Assembly: GCF_039645995.1 (NCBI RefSeq)
Contig: NZ_CP147920.1
Span: forward strand, 1,798,001 to 1,862,000
DNA length: 64,000 nucleotides
Reading direction: 5' to 3'
DNA from: Sulfurimonas sp. HSL3-1
Lineage (GTDB): Bacteria > Campylobacterota > Campylobacteria > Campylobacterales > Sulfurimonadaceae
Part shown: in pieces, positions 27,677 to 38,119 of the stretch
Position numbering within the stretch: position 1 is the first letter of the stretch
Layout: each line of letters starts with the position of its first letter
Made by a program: the position numbers and the translations under genes
Notes under the pieces: model-generated
What the model was told of the DNA's origin: nothing
Databases searched by the model: none
Seen by the model: only the letters and a program-made list of their open reading frames with translations

Positions 27677-28427
27677 ACGCGCCTCTGCGCTCCTCTTCCT
27701 GCTTCTGCTGTTCGCGGGGGCCGTCTACTTTTCGACGACCCTGCAATCCCCCCTGCTCTCCGTCCTGCAATCGATCAACCGCTCCTGGAACACCTTTAGC
27801 ACCGGTATCGGCAATCTGATCGAGGAAAACTTCGAACAGAAAGAGACCATCGAGGCGCTGCGCAAAGAAGCCGAACTCTACCGACAGTCGCACCTGCTCC
27901 TGCACGAGATGGCCACCGAGTTCAACGCCCTGCTGGCCGAGAACAACTCCACCTTCCGCTACGAGCCGCGCGTCGCCCTCGTGCGGACCATCGCCTATGC
28001 CAACTTTGCCGACATGACCAAGCTCTGGCTTCAGATGGAAGATTTCAACGCCTCGCGCCTCTACGGCCTCATCTACAACGAGACGGCCGCCGGGATCGTC
28101 ACGGCGCGCGACGGCAGACCGCTGGCCCTGCTCAACGGCGATTACCAGTGCACCTATGCCGTCTTCGTCGGACCCAACAAGGCCCCGGGGATCGTCCGCG
28201 GGCGCAACAGCGATACCATGCTCGTACAGTACATCCCCACCTGGGTCGCCATCACCGTCGGCGACGAGGTCGTCACCTCCGGCCTGGACAACCTCTTCTT
28301 TGCCGGGGTCAAGGTCGGTACGGTCAAATCCATCGAACTCACCGGCGGCTACCAGAACGCCGTCATCGAACCCTACTACAAAGGAAACGATCCGGATTAT
28401 TTCCACGTGATCACCGACATCAGATGA
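27669..28427 (+). CDS. mreC: rod-shape-determining protein MreC
   Basis: 252 residues. One N-terminal membrane helix (about 5-24) is followed by a coiled coil (IEENFEQKETIEALRKEAELYRQ) and a beta-rich periplasmic core with the family motif VTSGLDNLFFAGVKVGTV. It links the MreB filaments to the periplasmic wall-synthesis complex. It overlaps mreB by 8 bases and the next gene by 4. No mreD follows; a barrel protein gene takes that place. Confidence 0.94.
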   Translation: MSKRASALLFLLLLFAGAVYFSTTLQSPLLSVLQSINRSWNTFSTGIGNLIEENFEQKETIEALRKEAELYRQSHLLLHEMATEFNALLAENNSTFRYEPRVALVRTIAYANFADMTKLWLQMEDFNASRLYGLIYNETAAGIVTARDGRPLALLNGDYQCTYAVFVGPNKAPGIVRGRNSDTMLVQYIPTWVAITVGDEVVTSGLDNLFFAGVKVGTVKSIELTGGYQNAVIEPYYKGNDPDYFHVITDIR

Positions 28428-29239
28428 AACGATTCCTCCTTTTACTGCTCCTGCCCCTGTTTCTGGGAGCCAAAGATGATATCTTCCTCGGGGCCGGCCC
28501 CTATTTCCAGACCCTTCCCTACAAGGATGCCGACCCTGTTGTGCTCGGCACGCCCGTCATCTTCTTTGACAACTCCCTCTTCTACATCCGATGGACCCGG
28601 GTCGGGATGTACTTCTACGGCGAAAGCGGCGAGACGCAGAGCTGGGGGCTCTCCTTCACCGCGCAGCCCCAGATTATCGGCTACTACGAGCGCCGCGCGC
28701 TGACCCAGCTCAACAGCCGCTCCAAAACGCCTATTTTGCAGGGAATGCGTGAGCGCGACAGCGGTTGGGAGGGGGGCATCTCCGCCAGCTATGCCTACGG
28801 CGATTTTTTCGCGGAGTTCGTTGCGCTCCAGGACATTACCGATACGAACAACGGTACGAAACTGCGGCTGGAAGCAGGCCAGAGCTTCAGCGTCGGGGAT
28901 TGGTACTTCGTGCCCAGCGTCCTGGCCGTCTGGCTCTCACAGCCCTTTGCAAATTACTATTTCGGCGTTAAAAACAGCGAAGAGGACCTGCTGATCGGCC
29001 GGCCCGCCTACCGCAGCGACGCGACGCTGAATTTTGCCGTCCAGACCTATGTGAAGTACAACATCAACGCACATTGGCACTTGCTCGGCAATCTCCGCGC
29101 CGACCGCTTCGGCGACCCCGTCGCCGACAGCCCCCTGACGGAGACCAGATACATGTACAGCGGCATGCTCTCCCTGCTCTACTCCTTCAACCTTTTCGGC
29201 GAAGAAAAAGCCGTCCTTAACCCGCCGGAAAAACGGTGA
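28424..29239 (+). CDS. MipA/OmpV-family outer-membrane protein
   Basis: 271 residues from ATG 28424, coupled to mreC by ATGA; an earlier in-frame ATG at 28148 lies deep in mreC and was rejected. The signal peptide is MKRFLLLLLLPLFLGA. Features of the MipA/OmpV family include YFQTLPYKDAD, GLSFTAQPQIIGY and a final SLLYSFNLFGE strand. E. coli MipA scaffolds murein hydrolase/synthase contacts. Its place straight after mreBC fits an envelope-growth role, but that is inference. Confidence 0.85.
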   Translation: MKRFLLLLLLPLFLGAKDDIFLGAGPYFQTLPYKDADPVVLGTPVIFFDNSLFYIRWTRVGMYFYGESGETQSWGLSFTAQPQIIGYYERRALTQLNSRSKTPILQGMRERDSGWEGGISASYAYGDFFAEFVALQDITDTNNGTKLRLEAGQSFSVGDWYFVPSVLAVWLSQPFANYYFGVKNSEEDLLIGRPAYRSDATLNFAVQTYVKYNINAHWHLLGNLRADRFGDPVADSPLTETRYMYSGMLSLLYSFNLFGEEKAVLNPPEKR

Positions 29240-29264
29240 CGCCGGCGGGGAGCCTTTTCCCGCC
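29221..29264 (+). terminator. overlapping alternative hairpins between the MipA-like gene and carB
   Basis: CCCGCCGG (29221-29228) pairs with CCGGCGGG (29242-29249), with the MipA-like stop in the loop. GGCGGG (29244-29249) can instead pair with CCCGCC (29259-29264). The two stems exclude each other because they share 29244-29249. A T-run follows at 29273-29278. It is likely a terminator; the switching layout also allows attenuation. Confidence 0.5.
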
Positions 29265-29292
29265 TTTCACCCCTTTTTAAGGGCCTCCCGAC

Positions 29293-29298
29293 TATAAT
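29293..29298 (+). promoter_or_regulatory. -10 box of carB
   Basis: TATAAT 38 bases before the carB ATG, after the hairpins, so carB probably has its own promoter. GAAGGG at about 29325-29330 is the ribosome site. Confidence 0.45.
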
Positions 29299-29335
29299 AT
29301 CCTTCTGAAATTTTCATCTTTTTTGAAGGGTATAA

Positions 29336-32593
<3,258 letters not shown>

Positions 32594-33023
32594 CACGGCT
32601 TCTGCTGGTCCAGACCGACACGACCGTCGGTTTTGTCTCGCAGAATGCGGAGCTCCTCGCACGCGCGAAAAGCCGGCCCCCGTCCAAACCCTTTCTCAAG
32701 ACCTTTGCCTCGATGAGAGCCTACAAGCAGACGGGGCGTATCCCCGGACGCTTCAAGCGCGAAGTGCGTCGCAGCGCAAAGACGACCTACCTTTTCGGGG
32801 GGCAGGCCTTCCGCATCGTCCCCCAGGGAAGCTACCATCAGCTGCTGCGCCCCTACGGCTGGCTCTACTCCACCTCCGCCAACGCGGCGGGGGGACGATA
32901 TGAGCCCGCCTATGCCGCTGAGACGGCCGACGTCGTCATCGAGGATGCGCGGGGGCTCTATGAAGACACACCCTCGACAATCTATCAACTGAACCATTGC
33001 AAGAAACGGAGAATCAGATAAGT

Positions 33024-33581
33024 ATGAAACATGTCAAGTCCATCGCTTCGGGCCTCTACCTCGGTACCGCGGGCATCACCATGATGAGCGTCCTCTCCGG
33101 ATGCGTCCAGGAGCAGCAGGAGCCCCAGAACCGCTACCTCATCGTCCAGCAGCAGCCCGGCGGCAAATACGTCGTCGTTGAGGAGATGCCGACCGAGGGT
33201 CCCAACCGCGCCATCATCCGTGAGTATGATGCCAACGGTACCATGACCGAGCGCTTCATGAACGAAGCGGAGATGAAGGCGCTGGCCCAGCAGGAGTATG
33301 ACAAAATGCAGGCCGGCCAGAGCGAACTGAACCAACCGCCCCAGGGCGAAGGAATGGGACTGGCCGGGACGATCCTTGCCGTCGCCGCCGGCTCCCTGCT
33401 GGGAAACATGATCGGCAACGCGCTGATGAACAACGCCAACTACCGCCAGCATGCCGACCGCGTGAACAAAAGTGCCTACCACGCCACGCAGAAGGCGAAA
33501 GCATCCAGCAGCAAGAAAAGCTTTTTCGGCGGCACCAAGACGGGCAGTTCTTCGACCTCTTCCACGACGTACGGAGGCTAA
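33024..33581 (+). CDS. UPF0323 family lipoprotein
   Basis: 185 residues from ATG 33024. The lipobox is LSGC with Cys27, so it is a lipid-anchored envelope protein. It continues with RYLIVQQQPGGKYVVVEE, a Gly-rich hydrophobic segment (LAGTILAVAAGSLLGNMIGNAL, about 122-143), and a low-complexity Ser/Thr/Gly tail. This matches the UPF0323 proteins of Campylobacterota, related to DUF1190/YgiB. The next gene is a YgiC-like enzyme, the same pair as ygiB-ygiC in E. coli. Function unknown. Confidence 0.85.
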   Translation: MKHVKSIASGLYLGTAGITMMSVLSGCVQEQQEPQNRYLIVQQQPGGKYVVVEEMPTEGPNRAIIREYDANGTMTERFMNEAEMKALAQQEYDKMQAGQSELNQPPQGEGMGLAGTILAVAAGSLLGNMIGNALMNNANYRQHADRVNKSAYHATQKAKASSSKKSFFGGTKTGSSSTSSTTYGG

Positions 33582-33584
33582 CAG

Positions 33585-34763
33585 ATGGTCCGACTCGACA
33601 CCGTTTCGGCACTGCCGAACGACGCCCTGGACGCCCTCGGCTTTACCTGGCACACTGACAGTGACGGTACCCGCTATGTTGCCGACGAACTGGTCCTCGT
33701 CAGTGATGCCGAAGCCGAGGCCTACTACGAAGCGGCCAATACCCTCTATGACATGTACGTTCAGGCGGCGGAGTATGTCATTGAAAACGACCTTTTTTTC
33801 GATCTCGGCATCCCTTTCAACCTGATCGATCCGATCAAAAAGAGTTGGGAGAACGACGTCCACTGGCACGTCTACGGACGGTTCGACCTTGCCGGGGGGA
33901 TCGACGGGGCGCCGATCAAGCTGATCGAGTTCAACGCCGACACGCCGACGGGGCTCTACGAGAGCGCCGTGCTGCAGTGGGCGCTGCTGAAGCACAATGG
34001 ACTCGATGAAGCGCGCCAGTTCAACAACATCTACGAAGCTTTACTCCAAAACTTCCGCCGCCTCATCACCCTCTTTGACGACCCGGACGATTTCGAGAAG
34101 TTCTACGACGGCTGGAAGATCCTTTTCAGCAGCGTCGAGGGCAATGACGAGGAGGAGGTGACGACGAAGCTGCTGCGCCAGATCGCGACCGACGCGGGCT
34201 TCGCCACGGGCTTCGAGTTCCTTCAGAACGTCCGCTTCGATGACGAAGGGATCTTTGATGCTGATGACAGCCCCTACGAATACTGGTTCAAGCTCTACCC
34301 CTGGGAAGACATCGCCACGGACGAACCGGAACTCGCGGTCCTGCTCGGCGCGATCATGGCCAACCGGAAGGCGATCATTCTCAACCCCGCCTACACCCTG
34401 CTCTTCCAGTCCAAGGGGATGCTCAAGATCCTCTGCGACCTCTTCCCGGACTCCCCCTACCTGCTCAAAACGTCATTCGAGCCGCTTTCGGGCGTGAAGC
34501 AGGTGGAAAAGCGGATGTTCGGTCGTGAAGGGGCCAATACGCAGATCATGGACGCCGACGGCAGCGTCCTGTACTCAACGGAGGGGCCTTACGGCAACTA
34601 TCGCCCGCTCTACCAGGAATATGTCCCCTTCTCGCAGGACCGCAACGGCAACCGCTACCAGGCGGGCATCTTCTTCGCCTACGAGGCGTGCGGGCTCGGT
34701 TTCCGCCGCGGCGGCGAGATACTGGACAATATGAGCAAGTTTGTGGGGCATATGCTTTCGTAG
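33585..34763 (+). CDS. glutathionylspermidine synthase-like ATP-grasp protein (YgiC-like)
   Basis: 392 residues. The ATP-grasp elements of the GSP_synth family are visible: HVYGRFDLAGG, IKLIEFNADTPTGLYESAVLQW, a FKLYPWEDI segment, LFQSKGMLKILCDLFP and the lysine-containing LLKTSFEPLSGVKQVEKRMFGREG. YgiC-type enzymes lack the amidase half of E. coli GspS and probably ligate amines to peptides, but their substrate is unproven. ATG 33585 follows the lipoprotein stop by 3 bases, so the two act together. Confidence 0.9.
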   Translation: MVRLDTVSALPNDALDALGFTWHTDSDGTRYVADELVLVSDAEAEAYYEAANTLYDMYVQAAEYVIENDLFFDLGIPFNLIDPIKKSWENDVHWHVYGRFDLAGGIDGAPIKLIEFNADTPTGLYESAVLQWALLKHNGLDEARQFNNIYEALLQNFRRLITLFDDPDDFEKFYDGWKILFSSVEGNDEEEVTTKLLRQIATDAGFATGFEFLQNVRFDDEGIFDADDSPYEYWFKLYPWEDIATDEPELAVLLGAIMANRKAIILNPAYTLLFQSKGMLKILCDLFPDSPYLLKTSFEPLSGVKQVEKRMFGREGANTQIMDADGSVLYSTEGPYGNYRPLYQEYVPFSQDRNGNRYQAGIFFAYEACGLGFRRGGEILDNMSKFVGHMLS

Positions 34764-34779
34764 AAAGTAGTGAGGACAT

Positions 34780-34796
34780 CCCGGACACTGTCCGGG
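34780..34796. terminator. hairpin between convergent genes
   Basis: CCCGGAC-ACT-GTCCGGG, a 7-bp GC-rich stem with a 3-base loop, lies 17 bases past the YgiC-like stop and 9 bases before the stop of the minus-strand gene. There is no T-run on either strand, but the convergent position suits a shared terminator. Confidence 0.45.
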
Positions 34797-34804
34797 GAAA
34801 CGCT

Positions 34805-35068
34805 TCATTCCAGAAAATAGATATCCGGCCGGTCGATGACGCCGACCTCCTGCATCTTCTGCTTAAGATCCTCGGATGCGGCAAAGGCGCGGGCTTTTTC
34901 AAGATCGGCGGCTTCAAACAGCGCGATGACCTCCCGGGGGTCGTCCGCGTTTTGAAGCAGATAGACCTCTTTCAGCCCTGCATCGTCCCTTGCCGGCTTA
35001 TGCCCGTCATACCCGGGCTTCCATGCGTTAAAATCCCTGACTTTGTGTCGTACCATCATATAAGCCAT
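34805..35068 (-). CDS. small putative dimeric alpha/beta-barrel protein
   Basis: 87 residues with no signal or membrane segment. The pattern MAYMMVRHKVRDFNAWKPGYD, EVYLLQNADDPREVIALFEAADLEKARAFA resembles ABM/DUF-type ferredoxin-like barrels: a strand, a helix with a conserved W, then a strand followed by a helix. Members range from monooxygenases to stress proteins. I cannot name a function. It is monocistronic, with its 5' side facing a 329-base divergent spacer. Confidence 0.7.
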   Translation of the reverse strand: MAYMMVRHKVRDFNAWKPGYDGHKPARDDAGLKEVYLLQNADDPREVIALFEAADLEKARAFAASEDLKQKMQEVGVIDRPDIYFLE

Positions 35069-35120
35069 CTCGTCTCCCTTGGTTGGATTATCATTCGGAG
35101 TACCGCCCGAAGGCGGCAGC

Positions 35121-35144
35121 CTTCATACTTTTTTCAGTATGAAG
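35121..35144. repeat. stem-loop CTTCATACT/AGTATGAAG
   Basis: A perfect 9-bp inverted repeat with the loop TTTTTC. Together with the neighbouring CCGCC-CGAA-GGCGG stem (35103-35116) and outer TACCG/CGGTA bases (35101, 35151), it could fold into one branched structure. It is in the leader region of the minus-strand small gene. Confidence 0.5.
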
Positions 35145-35291
35145 CACCTTCGGTAGATTCCGACTTAATAATTACAATCAAAATCTCCGTTTTAGGAGAG
35201 AGGCGGACGGGAGATGCGAAGGGTGTCAGTCGATATTGTAACGTCAGGAGGGGGCTTTCACCCCGTTTTGGTGTATATTTAACACTTCTGT

Positions 35292-35315
35292 TATAGAGTT
35301 TCACTATACTCTATA
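35292..35315 (+). promoter_or_regulatory. inverted repeat, candidate operator of the copper operon
   Basis: TATAGAGT-8 bases-ACTCTATA, perfect arms, about 83 bases before the PCuAC ATG. Its symmetry suits a dimeric repressor or activator. The arms also contain TATA-like sequence, so part may be the -10 region. Confidence 0.4.
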
Positions 35316-35397
35316 GATATGCCGCAATACGTCAGAACAACGGGAACGTGATCTGAGGAAATTGCAGGAATGTTTATTATCATCTCCAAGGAACATC

Positions 35398-35874
35398 ATG
35401 ACCCTTTTGCATCGCGCACTGATCACAGCACTCCTCTTTGTCGCCGGCCTCTCCGCCCAGTCTGTCGAAGTCTCCGGCATCTATGTTCGCGAAGTCCCGC
35501 CGAATATGCCCAACAGCGCCGCATTTATGGAGTTGACGAACTCCACCGACAAGCCGGTCGCGCTGGTAAGCGCCGCTTCGACGGCGGCCAAGACGGTTGA
35601 ACTCCACGAACATGCGAATGTCAACGGCATGATGCAGATGCGCCAGATCCCGAAGATCGACGTTCCGGCCGGCGGGACGACGATGCTTCAGCCGGGCGGC
35701 CTGCATGTCATGCTCATCGGCCTGACACAGAAACTCAAGGCGGGTGAAACCGTCACGATTACATTGAACTTCTCCGACGGTGAAAGCATTACACTTGAAG
35801 CGCCTGTCAAAAAGGTGGCCGGCATGATGATGCAGCCAAAAATGAAATGCGGCAGCGGCAAGTGCGGAAAGTGA
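35398..35874 (+). CDS. periplasmic copper chaperone PCu(A)C
   Basis: 158 residues from ATG 35398 with the ribosome site AAGGAACATC; an upstream ATG at 35362 lacks one. The signal peptide cuts after LSA at residue 20. The copper motif H-x10-M-x21-H-x-M is exact: H70, M81, H103, M105. The C-terminus is unusually Met- and Cys-rich (MMMQPKMKCGSGKCGK), which could bind more metal. It delivers Cu(I) to cytochrome oxidase, usually with SCO, which is encoded two genes on. The oxidase itself is not here. Confidence 0.93.
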   Translation: MTLLHRALITALLFVAGLSAQSVEVSGIYVREVPPNMPNSAAFMELTNSTDKPVALVSAASTAAKTVELHEHANVNGMMQMRQIPKIDVPAGGTTMLQPGGLHVMLIGLTQKLKAGETVTITLNFSDGESITLEAPVKKVAGMMMQPKMKCGSGKCGK

Positions 35875-35877
35875 CGG

Positions 35878-36351
35878 GTGAGTTTCAAAAAACTTTTTAA
35901 GATCCTCGGCATCCAGCTCGGCATCGCCCTGCTGCTCGTTTTTGCCTATCTCGCCTACGATGCCGACGTCATCTACAAATGGCTTAGCGGCGACGTGCAG
36001 TTCGGCACGACGGCGAAAGAGTGCGACCTTCAAACAGGTGCCTGTACCGCGACAATGGGCGACGGCACGCCCGTGACCTTCGCCATAACACCGCGTCCCA
36101 TCCCGGTCATGCAGAAGATACAGCTGCACCTTTCGACCCCCCATGCCTACAAGACACTCAAGGTGGAAATCTACGGTCTGAACATGAACATGGGCCGATA
36201 CAGCTATACTCTGACGCGCACGAACGATGGCAATTACAGCGGCGAAGGAATGATCCCCACCTGCACCGGGCGGATGGATTGGCGCGCTAACATCATTGCC
36301 GAAGAACCGACAAAGCGCATCGGTGCCTATTTTACCTTTTCGACGGAGTAA
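35878..36351 (+). CDS. membrane-anchored FixH/YtkA-like protein
   Basis: 157 residues from GTG 35878, preceded by GGAAAG. One N-terminal membrane helix (about 8-26) leads to a periplasmic domain with C49 and C56, and a beta-sandwich pattern ending LNMNMGRYSYTLTRTNDG and GEGMIPTC. This recalls FixH/YtkA-like domains that accompany copper-oxidase assembly. The similarity is by eye only. It sits between PCuAC and SCO with 3-base and 2-base gaps, so a role in copper delivery is likely. Confidence 0.75.
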   Translation: MSFKKLFKILGIQLGIALLLVFAYLAYDADVIYKWLSGDVQFGTTAKECDLQTGACTATMGDGTPVTFAITPRPIPVMQKIQLHLSTPHAYKTLKVEIYGLNMNMGRYSYTLTRTNDGNYSGEGMIPTCTGRMDWRANIIAEEPTKRIGAYFTFSTE

Positions 36352-36353
36352 CC

Positions 36354-36932
36354 ATGGTCCAACGTCTGATCCTGATTCTTTTCCCGATTTTGCTGGCCGC
36401 CGTGGCCTATTTCTTTGTGATTCCCGCCGTGGAACGCTCTCACTACGCCTTTACGCTTGAGAGTGCCGACGGTCCGGTCAGCCTCAGCGATTTCCGGGGC
36501 AAAAAGGCCGTCGCCGTCTATTTCGGCTACACCTACTGCCCCGACATCTGCCCGACGACCTTCTCCAATCTCACGGGGGCGATGAAACTTCTTCCGCCCG
36601 AAGCGGCTGAAGAGATGCAGGTGATCTTTGTCAGCGTGGACACCAACCGCGATACGCCGAAGAGCCTCAAGGAGTATGTCGAATACTTCTACCCCACCTA
36701 CATCGGCGTGACCGGGACGAAGGAGGAGATCGACGAGGTCGTCTCACGCTTTGACGGGACGGAATACACGATTCTCGAGGGGGGCAGCAAGGCGATGGGC
36801 TACACCGTCGGCCACACCTCCTACGTCTACTTTTTTGACAAACAGGGCAACTTCAGCTCACGCCTGAACCACAGCATCGACCCCCGCGAAACATTGACGC
36901 ATATGGAAAAAGCGCTCGGCATCTCCCACTAA
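36354..36932 (+). CDS. SCO family copper-delivery protein
   Basis: 192 residues. A membrane anchor (about 5-24) is followed by a thioredoxin fold with the copper site CPDIC (C62, C66) and H154 in TVGHTSYVYF. All three Cu ligands of Sco1/SenC are present. GGAG precedes the ATG. With the PCuAC chaperone it should load or reduce the Cu centre of a haem-copper oxidase. It ends the three-gene operon, 8 bases before copy B of the structured repeat. Confidence 0.95.
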   Translation: MVQRLILILFPILLAAVAYFFVIPAVERSHYAFTLESADGPVSLSDFRGKKAVAVYFGYTYCPDICPTTFSNLTGAMKLLPPEAAEEMQVIFVSVDTNRDTPKSLKEYVEYFYPTYIGVTGTKEEIDEVVSRFDGTEYTILEGGSKAMGYTVGHTSYVYFFDKQGNFSSRLNHSIDPRETLTHMEKALGISH

Positions 36933-36940
36933 CTATACGG

Positions 36941-37020
36941 CACCCGGGCAAAACAAGGGTACCGCTCGCACAGCGATGTTTCCTCGAAAGCCCGGATGCC
37001 TACGCTAATCCCCCACGGGG
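36941..37020. repeat. intergenic structured repeat, copy B
   Basis: Matches copy A at 9528-9609, with shared blocks such as ACAAGGG, GCGATGTTTCCTCGAAA and GCCCGGATGCCTAC. The outer stem GGCAcCCGGGC/GCCCGGaTGCC (36939-36949 with its partner) keeps all but one pair. The middle stem AAACA/TGTTT is kept, and the inner hairpin is CGCT/AGCG (36963-36975) with changed loop bases. Here it lies between the convergent ends of the SCO and AI-2E genes. Confidence 0.7.
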
Positions 37021-37072
37021 ACTTCTTTCAGGGCGCACACCATGCAATTTATCCCCGTATGAAGCGCTGACG

Positions 37073-38116
37073 TTACGCCTCTTCCGTCTGGCCGTTACCA
37101 CCCGTGCCGAGCAGCACGGCGATCCAGCGGGTCGACTCTTCCGAATCAAAAACGATCTTCACCATGATTGTCAAAGGGATCGAGAGCAGCATACCGACGG
37201 GCCCCAGCAGCCATCCCCAGAAGATCAACGACAAAAAGACGACCAAAGTCGAAAGGTCGAGCCCTCTGCCCATCACCTTCGGTTCGATGATTGAACCCAC
37301 CAGCACGTTGATGGCGACATACCCGGCCGCAATCCAGAACGCCGAAGCCGGGTCAAGCTGGATGAGTGCCAGCAAAACAGCGGGTACGGCGGCCATAATC
37401 GATCCGATATTGGGAATAAAGTTCAGCAAGAAAGCTACGACACCCCACAGTACAGGGTAATCCAGGCCGAAGATGAGCAGCAGCAGATAGACGAGCACAC
37501 CCGTACCGGCGCTGATCAGCGCTTTGAGCGCCATATAGTGGTTGATCTTCGCCAGGATTTCGTTGAGATGCTTCTGGCCCTCAGAGTGGTTCCGGCGGTA
37601 GATATAGGCGATCTTGTTACGGTAGGCCACCCCCTCCAGTAGCATGAATACCGTCGTCAGTAGAATCACAAACCCGTTTGTCAGGATCGATCCGAACCCC
37701 TTGAGGGCCCCGGTCATATAGGCAAACACCGCGCTGGGATCGAGCAGCGTCTGCAGGTTCTTTTCCGGCAGGGTTATCCCCTGCCCGGTCAACCATGCCG
37801 CCACCCCGCCGAGGCGGTTTCTCAGATCGGCTTCATAACCGGGGAGATTGCCGATGAAGTCATTCGTGGCATGGCCGACGATCACGCCGAAAAGCACAAA
37901 GAAGAGCAGGAGCAGACCGATGAGCATCAGCATGGCCAGCGCCATCGGGATTTTTCGATCCATCAGAAAGTGCAGCAGCGGCATCAGGATGATCGCAAGG
38001 AAAAGCGACAGCAAAAAAGGAATAATGATCGCAGATGCCGCTTTAACACCGGCAAAGACAATGACAACGGCGGCGAGGATAATAAAAACGTTCCCGAAAC
38101 GGTTTGTCTGCTCCAT
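37073..38116 (-). CDS. AI-2E family transporter (PerM-like)
   Basis: 347 residues with about eight membrane helices and a soluble loop between helices 3 and 4 (about 75-150). The family patterns FIPNIGSIMAAVPAVLLALIQ and the C-terminal GWLLGPVGMLLSIPLTIMVKI are clear. Some members export the AI-2 signal and others act as Na+/H+ antiporters, so the substrate is open. It follows the ABC permease gene by 3 bases and is last in the run ung-permease-AI-2E. Confidence 0.92.
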   Translation of the reverse strand: MEQTNRFGNVFIILAAVVIVFAGVKAASAIIIPFLLSLFLAIILMPLLHFLMDRKIPMALAMLMLIGLLLLFFVLFGVIVGHATNDFIGNLPGYEADLRNRLGGVAAWLTGQGITLPEKNLQTLLDPSAVFAYMTGALKGFGSILTNGFVILLTTVFMLLEGVAYRNKIAYIYRRNHSEGQKHLNEILAKINHYMALKALISAGTGVLVYLLLLIFGLDYPVLWGVVAFLLNFIPNIGSIMAAVPAVLLALIQLDPASAFWIAAGYVAINVLVGSIIEPKVMGRGLDLSTLVVFLSLIFWGWLLGPVGMLLSIPLTIMVKIVFDSEESTRWIAVLLGTGGNGQTEEA

Positions 38117-38119
38117 AGC

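Larger units (their letters stand above)
35069..35397. other. spacer with hairpins and an inverted repeat
   Basis: No gene seen. It holds a UUCG-type stem (35103-35116) and a 9-bp stem CTTCATACT/AGTATGAAG around a T-run (35121-35144). A GGGG/CCCC stem with a short T-run lies at 35251-35268, and an 8-8-8 inverted repeat at 35292-35315. It lies between divergent genes, so it should carry promoters for both. Confidence 0.55.

Noticed and set aside
32997-33023. Earlier ATG for the UPF0323 lipoprotein
   Set aside because: It would add nine polar residues before the lipoprotein signal and overlap the previous gene; the ATG at 33024 gives a proper signal peptide.
36941-37020. The repeat as a c-di-GMP-I riboswitch (GCAAA and CCGG-like blocks)
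   Set aside because: The spacing and the receptor helix do not fit, and this copy lies between gene ends rather than before a gene.
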